Positions 47,177-59,998 are shown, numbered from the stretch's first letter. The stretch: 64,000 nucleotides of DNA from Bimastos eiseni (GCA_959347315.1 OY365807.1:9267147-9331146), one strand, 5' to 3'. Notes: generated by a model not told the origin, from the letters alone. A program made the numbers and translations.

Positions 47177-47377
47177 GTCTGTAACTGTTAAATGTTGCAG
47201 TTTAAATTACAATCAATATCACCATATTCAAATATAGCCTTCTTTATATAAAACAGAGGGCGAGCGATAATCGGGAAAAAGCAAAGAATATTTTGCCGTT
47301 TGACTACTGACGCGCAGAAGCTTAGCATGGAATAGACTAATTGGGTCACTGTTAGTGCGATAAATAATAAAAATTAA

Positions 47378-47395
47378 ATTAAAATAATAATAATA

Positions 47396-47431
<36 letters not shown>

Positions 47432-47440
47432 GTAATAATA
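47378..47440. repeat. (AAT)n microsatellite
   Basis: aataat units with occasional agt. Confidence 0.95.
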
Positions 47441-48119
47441 ATGATAGTCATCGTCATAGCTTTTGTCATAGTTATCGTCATATTTTTTTGCTATTTGTCC
47501 CAAAATACATGTGATTACTCGGGAACAGAAGCTTTGTTTTTGAATGGCTAATCTTCGCAGATGGGTTTGTTGTTGGAAAAGGTACTCCATGATACGACTG
47601 CATTGAAACACTAAACACAGTGCTTAAAGTGTAAAAAAAGAAGTGCCTGGACGCTAGGGGAGAATGTAATGCAAATTTTCTTATAATTATCAAAACATTT
47701 AATTGTAATATATAAGATATTTCAAATTATAATAGTAGAACGAAGAAAATGCAGAAAGTAAGTAGCCTATAATGATTACAATCTTATACGTTCCTCAGGA
47801 TGAAAGAGTATCATAATCATAATTATAGTGTTGTTTAATTGTGGTAACAACTACTGCTAATTAAGCGGAACTTGTTTAAATGAGTGTAAGTTTCTAATAA
47901 AATTAAGTATTTTGATGTGATGATGTGACGTCACATTTCGTCGACCCCCTCTTCCTTCTGTCACACATCGTCACAAATTTGTGACCCTTCCCATAGGCGC
48001 GTGACGTCATTTATGGACGGCCCCGAGTGTCAAAAAGTTAGGAACTAAAGATTGCAAAGGCAGAGCACCAACATATATTAAGTCGATGACAAATATGGTT
48101 TGTGGACTGTGGTCCACTG

Positions 48120-48365
48120 TCTTCGTTACAATAGAAGTTGGATTGGTGATATCAATGATGCTGGAATAGAAGTTGGATGGGTGAACTAAATTCTTCAAAA
48201 ACAGATGCTATTTAGATGAACATAATGCCTACTGAAATAAAAGTCAGATCATTGAAAAGAAGAATATTTGCCTAAACAGAAGTTGAATTGACCAAAATGG
48301 TTTTGTTGAACAAGAAGCTGGATTTGCAGACATTATTATCAATCCAACTTCTATTTAACCAAATA
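48120..48365. repeat. Foldback-type copy of the 'agaagttggattg' family
   Basis: aatagaagttggattg (from 48130) faces its exact reverse complement caatccaacttctatt (from 48340). Further direct units (aatagaagttggatggg, cagaagttgaattga, agaagctggatttg) lie between them. Confidence 0.6.
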
Positions 48366-48439
48366 CAATGGGCGAAAAATAGATCTTTTATCATTCGTTA
48401 GGCTTTTTCTCCATCAACCATTATATAGTCGTCAATTAT

Positions 48440-48660
48440 TTGTTGGTGAAATATTTGTTGTATTTTAAAGTGTAGGCTGACAGAGAATTGCTTTCCTTTG
48501 TGAAATTGTCGACAACGGGCCAGTGGCTCCGGCATGGTTTTGGAAGTTGCAAAAAGAAAGTTTCCCGCAGCGCTCCAAATTAACTGATGCCCTACGATTA
48601 GCATTGATGTGGCACTTTAAGTTTTCAGATTCACGATTAGGAATGCACTATTAAATTTGT
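48440..48660 (-). repeat. Unclassified dispersed repeat, longest copy
   Basis: Its two halves match, in reverse complement, 41920-42000 and 52120-52215, so it links both fragments into one family of at least 200 bp. No terminal inverted repeat or coding content was seen. Confidence 0.75.
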
Positions 48661-48745
48661 AAACGTATGTAAACGCGCGAAGCTCGAAATTTTGTTCCTC
48701 CTCTTTTTCCTGTTGATAATAACGTACGCTTTGTAGAGGAATGCA

Positions 48746-48832
48746 CTGTTGCATGGACGCTCATGGATGGCGTGCAGGCTTTGCTGGCCAAATAGGTGGC
48801 AGGACGCCGTCCATGAACATCCAGGCACATTT
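48746..48832. mobile_element. Second copy of the 'ggacgccgtcc' hairpin family
   Basis: Reverse complement of 38301-38416 with about 30 bp missing: gcatggacgctcatggatgg, gctggccaaataggtggcag and gacgccgtccatg. A fragment, gtgcctggacgc, also lies at 47643. Confidence 0.65.
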
Positions 48833-49555
48833 TAAGCTCTGACTAAACATCCATAGGTAAGCTCTGAAAGATATACGTAGTCTCTCTGTTATACCTTAGC
48901 AAGTCGTTAGTCGAGTATAGGTTGATCAATGGCAAGGCCTACCTGGTATATAGGATTCAGAGTTTCAAAGGCCATGGATACGATGACAAAATAACACCAT
49001 ATTTGGTGTTTTCTATCTGCTGCGATCTCGGCAGCAGAACCTGCCACATCAGTTGATTTGGATGCGGTATGACTGCGCCAAGGATGTCAATAACAGAGGC
49101 ATCCCAGGCAAGACATGGAGTGAACGTCACGCCATTTGGACGTCATCAGCGTTGATGAAACTCTATTCATGCGATACTGTTCGTCGAAGAGAACAGAGAT
49201 ATTTGCTAGACTGAAAAGAGATTCCAGTCTCTTGTTCCGATCGAAATGTCTCTCTCCTCTTCTTTAGGATTTCGCCAATCTCATGTATTTTGTTTCCTCT
49301 GCTCTGTGTGATAGTGTGTCACAAAACAAAACTCAGCAGAACATTGTCACAAGTTACCTAATTAGTGATGTCGACCAGCAAGTTGGTCACGACATGTCTA
49401 GCCCGCTAAGAATGTGCTTCCTTAGGCTGCCGTTATGGGAGGTGTGGGTGATTTGGAAACTAGGAGGGGCCTAGAATAGATGACATTGTCTGACATGTAC
49501 ACTGCATATGGGTCCGCTTCGTCCTATTTACCGTCGTCATCTTAGCGAAGGGCCA
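48833..49555. other. No gene seen
   Basis: No supported frame or repeat. Confidence 0.4.
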
Positions 49556-49559
49556 TTCC

Positions 49560-49915
49560 AGGGTCGTTGCCATCGTCATTGTTGCTGTTTTCGTTGTTGC
49601 TGTTGTCTTGCTGTTGTCGTTGTTGTTGTCGTTGCTGTTGTCGTCATTGCTACTGTCGTTGTTGTTGATGCTGAGAAACAAACGTCTGCTTGTGAACCCA
49701 TCCGCTGTTTCGCTGATCCCTCAGTTGATACAGACTATTATATCATTATATCATATTATATTATTGTCATTGCAATTGTTATTATTATCGTTATTGTTAT
49801 CATTTTAACTGTTACTATTTTTCTAGTTATTATTAATAATTTGTTATTATTATTACTATTACTACTAATATTATTAATAATTAATTAATATTAGTATTAT
49901 TATTATGTCTCTTGC
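49560..49915. repeat. (GTTGTC)-like runs, then TAT-rich tract
   Basis: cgttgttgctgttgtc units to about 49670, then AT-rich tatta repeats at about 49738-49910. Confidence 0.8.
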
Positions 49916-50169
49916 TATACCTCCAATGTCATTGGCTGTATTTAATGTAACGAGTGACGATGATGTTTGCGTGTGGCAGGGGGAGGGCGGGCGGGCGAAA
50001 GAATCGGAGGTCAAGGTTCATTAAGGAGATGTGAAGCGTAGATGGGATCGATGCATGGTGGCAATCGATGGACATCGATCGCAAGAGGTCGCTCTAAGAG
50101 ATCGATCATCGGATGCATCGAGGAACGACATCTGACGAATCGAACTGGCAACAGGGTTACACGAAGATT

Positions 50170-51500
50170 GGACTATTAAGAGGAATGGAGTCAGAGGAGG
50201 AGGAGGAGGAAGAAGAGTGGGAGGGGAGGGAGGAGGAGGAGGAGGGGATGGAGGAAGAGGAGGAGGAGGTGGAAGTGGAGGGATGGAATACAGAAGAAGA
50301 GGAATGAAGGCAGATGAGGAGTAGGTGGAGAAGGAAGGGAAGAAGCGGAAGAGAAGGAGGAAGGGGAGGAGGAGAAGAAGTGGAAGAGAAGGAGGAGGTG
50401 AAAATGGAGGAGGAAGAGGAGGGAGAGGAGGAAGAAGAAGAAGAACAGTGTTACACGAAGATTGAACTACTAAGAGGAATAGATGCGAAGGAGGAGGACG
50501 AGGAAGAGGAGGAGATAGAAGAAGAGAAGGATGAGGAGGAGAGAGAGGAGAGAGAAAAACAGGATTACATGATGATTGGACTATTAAGAGAAATAGAGTC
50601 AGAGGAAGAAGAGGAGGAGGTGGGGAGAAAGGAAAGTAGGAGTTGGAAGAGGAGGGCGGGGAGAACGCAGAGAAGGAGGAAGAAGAGGAGGAGCAAGTCG
50701 AGGGAGGTGATAGACGAGGGAGAGGAGGAAAGTACATGTAAGCTAAGGAGGAGGAGGAGGTACAATAAGGATGAGAAAGAGAAGGAAGAGTAGAAGATAA
50801 TGGATGGGGCAGAGAGGTTGGAGGGAAAGGCAGAGAATAGGGAGGAGGAGGAGGAGGAGGAGCAGAATAAGGGTGATAAGAAAGAGGAGTTGGAGTAGGA
50901 TGTGTTGGGTGAGGAAGAATGGAAGGAGGCATGGTGGCAGAGAAGGGAATCAGAGGGGATAAATGAACATGCCTAGGAAAAAGAAGAGGAGGAAAAGATA
51001 ATGGGAGGAAGAAAGGGGTGAGAGATAAACAAAGAGCAGAAGGAAAGAGGGAGAAAGAATGGTAGACATCGTTGAGGGGAGAGATAAATGGATTAACGGA
51101 GGAATGGATGACTGGAAAAAGAAAGCGAGGGGAAAGGTGGAAATAGAGGCAGGGAAAGATAGTGGAAGGACGGGGGAGGGTTGGCACCAAGAGCGCATCA
51201 GCATAGCAGGATGGAAGGAATGCAGGAACCGAGTAATGGAGGAAATGATGGAGGGTAACGTAGGAGACCGAAGGCCAAGCAACAGAGTAACATCACGAGA
51301 GCAGTGGATGAGGATTCGCGGAAGAAGGAGGAAGCGGCGGATGCGGGAAGAGGCAACAGGGCACTGAGGAACTGGATAAACGAGAGGCATCGAGGCAATG
51401 AAAGGGCGGATTGGATGTGAGGAGTTGGAGGGAGAGGATGGAAGTGCGGAAGAACGGGTTGGAGGGATCAGGGGAGATATTTGAAAGAGCGGAATGAGAA
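50170..51500. repeat. 1.3-kb purine tract (GAG/GGA/AAG)
   Basis: The plus strand is almost all A and G, with repeated gaggaggag and three spaced copies of 'aagattgga/aac-tattaagaggaat' near 50164, 50456 and 50571. The 389-codon Pro/Ser frame on the minus strand (50021-51190) is a product of this composition. Confidence 0.9.
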
Positions 51501-51599
51501 GGGGTGGGGGGTAAAGGAGGGAGGGAGGGAATCGATGGATCGGACGGAATGCATGGGGCTGGGTTTATAGGGCAAAGGATGCACTGGAGATTGGAAGAA

Positions 51600-51973
51600 G
51601 AGGCAGGCAGGAGGGCAGGCAGACAGACAGACAGACGAACAGTCGGACAGGCAAGCTGGCTGGCAAGCATGCACGAAGATAGACAGAAAAAGAGGCAGGC
51701 AGACAAAAGGACAGGTACGTACTCAAGCTGGCTGGTTAATAAATAGACAGATAGATAGTCGTGCAAGCAGACTTACAAGCAGACATCCAGAGAGGCAGGC
51801 TGGCAAGCATACAGGCAGATAGACAGATACACAAGCAGACAGACGGACAGACGGCAAGCAGTCAGGTTAATAAATAGACAGTGCATGCAGACTGACAAAC
51901 ATACAGACAATGTCACACATACACACAAGGAACGATTGTGACAGGATAAACAGATAAAGACAGAGAGAGAGAC

Positions 51974-52004
<31 letters not shown>

Positions 52005-52080
52005 GAGACAGACAGACAGACAGAGAGACAGATAGACAGACAGAGAGAGAGGGAGAGACAGACAGACAAAGTAACACACA
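51600..52080. repeat. (GACA)n / (GCAG)n compound repeat
   Basis: agacagacag, gcaggcag and gagaga blocks. Confidence 0.9.
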
Positions 52081-52119
52081 CACCGCGAGAGAAAGAGATA
52101 AAAACAAATCAAAAGATAT

Positions 52120-52215
52120 GAAAAATTTAATAGTGCATTCCTAATCGTGAATCTGAAAACTTAAAGTGCCACATCAATGCTAATCGCAGGGCATCAGTTA
52201 ATTTGGAGCGCTGCG
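52120..52215 (+). repeat. Unclassified dispersed repeat, partial copy 3
   Basis: aatagtgcattcctaatcgt, aagtgccacatcaatgctaa and ggagcgctgcg match the reverse complement of 48570-48655. Confidence 0.75.
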
Positions 52216-52525
52216 TCAGGTCAGAAGGATACTCGAAATTTGGCAACAAAACAAGACAGATAGAGCCAGATGATCTGCGAGGATAAGTTGCGTTTAAGAT
52301 GAGGAAAACTGGAAGTTATAATAGTGGAGTGTGTGGATCGGAGTAAACTTACTTGAATAATTAGACTTTTGTAGTTTTGTTTTAAATAGAATTATGGGGA
52401 GAGTTTAAGGCAGTGGGCGAATGACGAATTTGTCGGGGCATTTGTGGATTTAAAGAAGGAAATTGTTCCAGAGCGATGTGCTGTGTGATATTTGGATTTG
52501 TTAGAGTGCTTAAGATGAGTGGATA

Positions 52526-52613
52526 TGGGGGGGAGGGCTTGGGGGGGGAGGGCTTGGGGGGGGGGAGGGCTTGGGGGGTAGGGCTTGGGGTGGGGAGGGG
52601 GTGGGCAGGGGAA
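52526..52613 (+). repeat. G-run tandem array with quadruplex potential
   Basis: Several units of ggggggg-agggctt, each with multiple runs of three or more G on the plus strand, about 90 bp in all. Confidence 0.85.
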
Positions 52614-55600
52614 GGACAGTGATTGAGATAGCAGGGTTTTCTACAAGATCGTGGTGGCTGCACAGTGTGAATATAGTCTGGGAAGATGTGTGGGTTGTAT
52701 GTAGGCCTACTGCAGAAAGTTTTTGGTTAGAGAGCATAAATGTCTAATAAAGGAAATGAAGAGATTTTCAGCCTGTGACGAAGGATATTTGATTATGAGC
52801 AATACATTGATCCTATGCAAGTGATATTTTAATAAGTAAAAGACGCGTAGTTTGAGTAGATTCAAAGTTAAGATAAAGTATAGAGATATAAACATACATA
52901 CTCACACACACATACACGCACACACACCTACACACACGCGCACACGCATGCATATATATATATGTATAATTTCTTCTCCATACAGAGAGAGATACAGAAT
53001 CATGTATGTATATACATGTATATATACTACATATGCTGCATATATGTATATCTAGCATTGTATACACAGACATAGATACATGCATGTAGTTACAACTAGA
53101 TACAGAGACTGAACTTGAAACAAAGAGACGCGAAAGTGATATAGATATACAGATATAACCAAACACATCCACAGAGGCACATGCAGACAGACAGACAGCG
53201 GGACAGAGACAGTCGCCTGGGATTTTCATTCGGAAGCCTGAATGATATCATCAATCTTGGCATCTCGAAGGTGTCGATTGGGTAAAGTAGAGAGAAGAAG
53301 TGGACGACGATGACGAGGAGTAAAGAAAAGGAGAGTAGGAGAGACGGAAAGAAGAACAGGACAACTAAGAAGAGGAAGGAAAGAAAACGAGGAGGATGAG
53401 ATGGAAGGTTAGGAGCTGGATACAAAAGGGAAGGGGCATAGCGCAAAGGATGGGCGAGTGTACCACTTCTTCATCTTTACCTCATTTCTACGCCTCTCTT
53501 AGCGTTAAAAATCGACCATCTTCTCCAATCCACATCTCCTTTTAAACAATCGTCTTTAGTAGAGCTGAGGAAACGAGTTCCATTCTCGTTTCACCCCTTT
53601 CGCTAGGCGGCGGCGTTGGTTAAATGATATGTATAACGTGATGCGCGCCGTGCATGGCTGCCAACAGTTAAGTTAGACTGACGTATTAACTTGTCATCAT
53701 TCGTTCGTACTATGTACCATTGTGCAAACGAGCAAAATAGAAGTATTAGGGAAGGAAGTAAGGTATGAAAATGGTAGACAGGATGGAAAATAGGTGATTG
53801 ATGTAAAGATAAATCATAGGATAAAGAGCCTAAATTGATCGGTAACCACAAAAAAGGAACAAGAAGGTGAGTAAAAGAGGAGGAAGGAAAGAGAAATGAA
53901 AGAGGAGGGTAAAGAAAGTGCAAAGGGCCAAAGAAAAGTGAGAAGAACTATGGGGAGCGTGGGGCAACGGAGGGACAGCTATGTAGTACCGGATGTCTGT
54001 AATCGGATGTGTGGTCGACCCTAATGGCAAAGATGATTTATTTAGACGAAATCTGCTTCGGACTTTCTCGCCTCGCAACACTCGATCGCCAAATTGGTCT
54101 CGACAAGGCGACAAGTTGATAAATATTGATCATCTTTTCTAGTAGCCACTGGACACTAAATACTACTATTAGATTTACTTACTAGTCTTTTACACGTAAC
54201 TTTATTCGTATAAATGGACAATACAAAATTATATGTAAGCTCATAATTATATAGAAATATATATATATATGCATACATGTCATATATTCCTAATCATATT
54301 CTAGGCAATTAATATGCATAAATATATAAGCACTACATGTATGCGTACAGACCGACGGACGGATGGAGGAAGGAACAGGAAGACAGACAGACAAGCAGAC
54401 AGACAGACAGACAGGCAGACTAACAGTACGTGTGTAATTTTATTAATTTATTGATTCATTATGGAATTTAGTCTATGGATCCACCATTTTAGGTCATCTT
54501 ATACAGGTTAATTTTCAGCTAACACTTCCACACAAAAGTCTTGTTCCACATGATTTCCGGTTTATCTAGAATCTATTTAATGTTCATGACACAAAATTAG
54601 CAATTAATTAGCCCACCTGTTGAGTAATTACCACTTGGCGACCATGTCTACGACGCCGCTGTAGAACTTGAAAATATATCTAGGAGAACATAGGAATTGG
54701 ACAATATGATTATCGGTTAGTGGGAACATTGAGGGCATACCTACATGCAGTCGTCAAGGGCGACTGTGCTGATAGCATGAGCCAATATACATGTATAATT
54801 AATTAGCAAACTTATGGATGGTCGGTACCGGACTTTGTGCTGTGCTATGCGTTGTAATTATGAAGTTTGACAATTATTTTGGTAAATGCGCAAAGTCTTC
54901 ATAGTATATTTTGAGAGTAGTGGTTAGTTATGTAACCGATGCATTCAAGTTACTAATTACAATTACCTCTACTACAGTGAATTAGATTGAGCTACTTGTA
55001 CATGTTTACGTTAAATTTAGGCACTGATAGAGTTAAGCACTCTGTCAAAGCTGTAGCTAAATAATCGACAATAATGTTGTCCAGTTGTGTTGGCATTCAG
55101 GATATATATTAACCATCTAAGAGTTGCTCTAATCTGCAAGTGTCTAAGATATTATATCAGTAATGCATTTGGATATAACTTAGGTCTGAACAGTGCCATG
55201 GCCTTAGTGTAATACAAAAACAAGTAAGGTAAAAGCATGAGTTTTTGGACCCTCTTTTATTGACTTTTGGTAAACTGGTAGATGGTGCAATCTATTCATT
55301 TCCTTAAAAGATCATTCATATCGTAAACATGTGGAGCTTGTGAGTGGAGCTTGTCAAGGAGAACTCGCTCGAGTGAATAAGCGATATTTATTTTTTTGCA
55401 TTTTTTGTAATTTTTTTTCTCGATTTTTGAGTTATGTGTGTAAAATTTGATACATTGCATTGTCATGCAAGAGTGACATGTGTGCAAAATTTCAGCTTTG
55501 TAAGTCGACGGCAACACACCGAGAAAAGAGTTGAAAGAGTAGAAAGAATTCCGACGATCCGTCCATGACAAACATAACGCAAGCCTAGTTAAATAAAAGA

Positions 55601-55919
55601 GTGTAATGTTCTCATCAGACGACGCCCGAATAATATTCGAGGAAATGCACACAACATTTCCAATCAACACATTTATGTGCACTTTTTGGCATTGCGTCGT
55701 TCAAAGTATCAATTCACAAGATAAAAAGCATGTTAAATATTGCTTAATGTGCTTACATGCTAGATTTTTGAGCTTACAGACAGAATGTTTGATTGGGGAT
55801 TATTTTCCTATGGTTCGATCATTGGCAAGGGGTATTGGTTGGGAATTTTTGGCTTGGGGCTATTATTGCCCTATAGAGTTTATTTCGCTGGAATAACGTC
55901 GCTGGAATTAAGTCGTTCT
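52614..55919. other. No gene seen
   Basis: CA-rich and ATA-rich runs at 52880-53100, purine-biased sequence to about 53950, and a short (GACA)n near 54380-54418. A 128-codon minus-strand frame at 55296-55682 has no recognised domain. Confidence 0.45.
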
Positions 55920-56118
55920 TTATTCACCCGTCCTTCCACCGGACGTCCTTTTATCCGTCCTTCTGTTTGTCCTTCTACCCATGTACCTCCTATCTTGTCC
56001 CTTCGGTTGGCTCTCCTCTTTCTGTTGATACGCCCTTCCAATTCATTTCGACCCATTTCCCTCTGCTGGCGTCGTGACTTAGAGCGTCTTTGTTCGCCTT
56101 ACGCAGGCGCTATATAAA
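55920..56118 (+). mobile_element. Possible 3' tail of a CR1/L2-like LINE
   Basis: The end aggcgctatataaatg is the usual 3' signature of such elements and resembles aggcgctttataaat at the LINE at 36230. The preceding sequence is too worn to align. Confidence 0.35.
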
Positions 56119-56339
56119 TGACCGTCGCCAGACAAAGACACCAACGGACCGACGGACGGACAAGCCACTCCTTAGAAAGTCCATTTCGAAGAGAGAATGC
56201 CATTGGGCGCCTTCCAGTGGCCACATCCTCTTCGGCTTCCATTAAAGGCGGCGACTGGTGAGACCAGAAGATGGATAGAATCGCTAATGGAGATGAACAG
56301 ACCAGTTTTTCGCCACACGCGCATGCCTCTCCTCCATCG

Positions 56340-56710
56340 CAAAATGAGCGATCCCTTATAAAAGTCTCCGCTAGCAAATGAATGGTGCCTTATGCTGTAC
56401 TCTGTCATAAATGAGCGATCCCTTAAAGTACTCGTATGGATGATAAACGATTCTTTATTAGTGCTACTTGCGAACGAATGATCCCTCTAGCTGTGCTAAC
56501 GATGTGAAAATGAAGGATCCTGCTAGAGCTGCGTCGCAAAGTAAACGATGCTTCCATTTTGGTCGTGTGACGTGAAAATGAAGGATCCCTCTGCTCTTTT
56601 ATTGCGCCGTAGAAAGAACCGATTTTTCTCGTGTCCAACTCTGCGTTACAAAATGAATGATCCCTTTCATTTCTCCATTAACAGATGAATGATCCCTTCC
56701 GCAGTGTCAC
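56340..56710. repeat. Spaced repeats of 'atgaatgatccct'
   Basis: About ten variants (atgagcgatccctt, cgaatgatccctc, atgaaggatccct, atgaatgatcccttt) with 20-30 bp of unlike sequence between them. Confidence 0.65.
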
Positions 56711-56844
56711 GGCGATAAACATCGCGAAGCAAATGGAAAATCAACAAGTGTGCATAATGCAGACGCAACGCAATGTTTTGTAATGTTCTGTAATGTGTAA
56801 CTCAGCGCAACGTAATGTAATGCAATGTATGATTTATATGGTGC

Positions 56845-56965
56845 ATCATAAAGAAGCATTACCAATCCATCCCTGGACGGAAATTAAATGAGAAAAGCGT
56901 TACCAATCCATCCCTGGACGAAAATCAAATTAGAGAAACGTCACCAATCCATCCCTGGACGGAAA
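56845..56965. repeat. Three tandem units with 'accaatccatccctggacg'
   Basis: Units of about 41-43 bp starting near 56860, 56902 and 56943. Confidence 0.9.
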
Positions 56966-57510
56966 TCAAGCGATTAAAGGATCAATCAATTACTAAATAA
57001 ATCGATTAGGAGATCGATCGATCAGTCGCATAACGGTCGCATTAATGAGAGAACAAACGATGGAATGAATGAATGATTGAATTAATCGATTGATCCATAA
57101 ATCAATCAACCAATCAATCGAAGTTCAAAGATAAAAAATTTTCATTAGCAGCTGAAGCCTCTGAACCCGTATGTGACTCCAGCGATGACACGCACCCATG
57201 ACCCATCCCCACAGGGGACGGAGGAAGTTGCACCCCGCAGACTCCCTCGGGTCACCCAGGGCTTCCTCGTGACAGACCAGTCCCATCTTATCGTTTTTAC
57301 AGCAGATCATCTTTCCGACAAGGAGCGTCTATCCCTAGGATTAATAATTATTAATATCCGATGAGATGACCAGACACGCACACGCACCCACACGCACCAG
57401 ATCTAATTATCTAATTAGACTGACTGTGAGAGGTCCTATTGTCTTCGACGCAGGGACGCTGAAGGACCACGTTGTTTAGGATACTACGTCATGCTGACAA
57501 ATGTCACAAT

Positions 57511-57541
57511 CTTTATCTGTCTGTCTGTCTGTCTGTCTGCA

Positions 57542-57590
<49 letters not shown>

Positions 57591-57605
57591 GCATGTCTGT
57601 CTGTC
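57511..57605. repeat. (CTGT)n microsatellite
   Basis: ctgt units with two catgt interruptions. Looser CT/TG-rich sequence continues to about 57965. Confidence 0.95.
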
Positions 57606-57965
57606 TGAGACTGCCTGCCTATTTTTGTGATTCTCTGTTTCCTACCGTGTATTTGCCTCTCTCCGTCTGTTTATGTCTCTGACTGTATGCCACTCTGTGT
57701 CTGCCTGTCTGTATGCTTCTGCCTCTATGTCGGTATGTCTCGGGCTTTGTCTCTGTCTGTCTATTCACCCATGTCTGTGACTGTCTGACTCTTCCTGTAG
57801 ATGTGTATACATTTGCCTTTGTTTCCACATGTGTCTAGTAAGGTTTCTCTATTTATCTCTGTCTCTGTGTCTTACTGTGCTACCCTCTCTATGTGCATGC
57901 CTCTGCATTAGTCTGCGTCTGTCTCCATGCCTCTCGGTCTGAGTTTCTGACTCTCTCTCTCTTTC

Positions 57966-59160
57966 TTTGTCAACTATAATGGCTACGACACACGACCCCG
58001 TTCCTGGCCTTTTTTGTATTGCGTTGTATTAATGACCGTTATTATAGGCATACGCATCTCATTAGTTCGCGTGATGCCCTGAAAACTTAGATGCCCCGAA
58101 ATAGCCTGTCATTGTCATAATTGTAACAATAATTTTATCATTATTGTCATTTCAAAAGATACTGCAACTGCGCCGAAATCGCCTTTGTATTCGCAGACAA
58201 AGATTTTGAAAGTCGCTGTGGTATTTATGGCCATTGAGCTGGTTAATTGTAGCATGGTATTCCTATGCTTTGTTGTTTCACTAAAACTTATAGTTTATTT
58301 CCGCATTTAAAGCTCTCGGCCTTACTTATTCTAGTCACTACACAGTACTTTACCAAAACGTTCTCTTACACGGCATCTGTGGGGCAGTTCTCGACCAAAA
58401 CACCTAATTAACTATATTTTGCTCTTTTGGCAGTTACGGCCCATCAGTCTGCGCTATCCAAAACGAACAGCTGATATACTGTATACTTCCAGAATAGAAG
58501 AATATACATTTTATATAAGATTAAGCATTTGATAGTTCCACTCCCAAACATCACCTTAATTTTCAAACGTTGATTGGTGCGTTTTGATACCAATGTGTTC
58601 AGAATGAGCGAAGATGCAGTATAACTCACTGAGACCTGCTAAACGCGTCCTATCTCAAGCTTTAGCATTTATCACCGATCTCTGTCTTTTACCACCAAAG
58701 CTGAGACAGGATCCTATGCCTTAAACGAGATATCTTCGAGTTAATCGTTATTGCAATCATCAACTCCATAATATCAAAACGCGACTTTGAACCTAAGCGC
58801 AAAACACTGGCTTAAGCTTCCATAACGTTGACGCCTACTTATTTACCTCTTATCTATTTACTTTATAATCCCCCGAACTTCGCTATCGGGACTCAGAGAC
58901 CGAACCGTGATCTTACTATACAGCGTAGACATTAATAGTGTTGGATCAACGCAACCAATCTATGGCCGGAGAGTAGCCATTCGACTGTGTCTCTGGAGTC
59001 TCTGATGAATTACTTATCTTTCGTCGACGCTCCTCTCGTCCTTAAATGCATATTTCATAACTCGACCGAACGAACTTTGATTTATGTGCGCTGCTCTGTT
59101 CGCCCACACGTCACCACCGATATCCATCGCTGTACAAATGCACCTGTAGCAGAATGATAC
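57966..59160. other. No gene seen
   Basis: No supported frame, RNA or repeat. Confidence 0.4.
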
Positions 59161-59168
59161 ATTACATG

Positions 59169-59342
59169 CAGGGCCCTACCGAGGGAGGGGCCAGTGGGGC
59201 GTGGCCCAGGGCCCAAATGTGGAAAGGGCGCAAATTTCAGGATGGAATAACTAATTATTCCATAAAATGCACTATGTTGAAAATGTGAGGGCGCCAGATT
59301 GATGCTAGGCACAGGGCGCAATTATAGCTCGGTACGGCCCTG
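59169..59342. mobile_element. hAT-like MITE, 174 bp, with 8-bp target duplication
   Basis: The exact 8-mer ATTACATG flanks both ends (59161-59168 and 59343-59350). The terminal inverted repeats are cagggccctaccgag and, at the right read inward, cagggccgtaccgag: 14 of 15 match. CAGGG ends with an 8-bp duplication fit the hAT superfamily. No coding capacity. Confidence 0.88.
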
Positions 59343-59635
59343 ATTACATGTTGCTACTTCTTCATAGAAAGGGACCTCTCTTGCTTTCTGTGTTTCAAAT
59401 TCTTTTATCAATTCAGTGTAGTCGAGAATTCGTCCCACGTTATGTTCAACTATTACCAGACTCATTGCCAAGCAGTTCACGACCAATGTCAGAGCGATAG
59501 TAATTCTTGAGATTGATCGTTCCTCAAAGGCAACTGTGACAGGAACAGTCAAAGACGTTCTAACTATGATTGTCCAAGTAAGGATAAATTTAGCGTAAGT
59601 GTTTGTCAAGCATATATTTGAGAAGAGATTGATCT

Positions 59636-59637
<2 letters not shown>

Positions 59638-59670
<33 letters not shown>

Positions 59671-59681
59671 TAGATAGATAC

Positions 59682-59712
<31 letters not shown>

Positions 59713-59749
59713 CATAGATAGAGAGAGAGAGAGACAGAGAGATAGAGAT

Positions 59750-59782
<33 letters not shown>

Positions 59783-59809
59783 GAGAGAGAGAAAGACAGA
59801 GAGAGAGAC

Positions 59810-59840
<31 letters not shown>

Positions 59841-59998
59841 GAGAGACAGAGAGAGAGACAGAGAGAGAGACAGAGACAGAGAGAGAGACAGAGACATAGA
59901 CAGAGGGAGAGAGTAAGACAGAGACAGAGATAGAGACGGAGACAGGCAGACGGACAGACAGACAGACAGAAAAACAGACGGACAGAGACAGTGACATA
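59638..59998. repeat. (GA)n, (GATA)n and (GACA)n compound microsatellite
   Basis: Long gaga, gata and gaca blocks. The poly-(SLSV) frames on the minus strand are artefacts. Confidence 0.95.

Noticed and set aside
50021..51190. 389-codon minus-strand frame rich in Pro, Ser and Leu
   Set aside because: It is the complement of a purine-only tract; stop codons are rare there for compositional reasons and there is no domain or splice signal.
55296..55682. 128-codon minus-strand frame
   Set aside because: Contains A/T runs and no recognisable domain; no supporting splice sites.
56340..56710. CRISPR-like spaced repeats
   Set aside because: Repeats are degenerate, short and uneven, no cas genes are near, and the DNA is eukaryotic.
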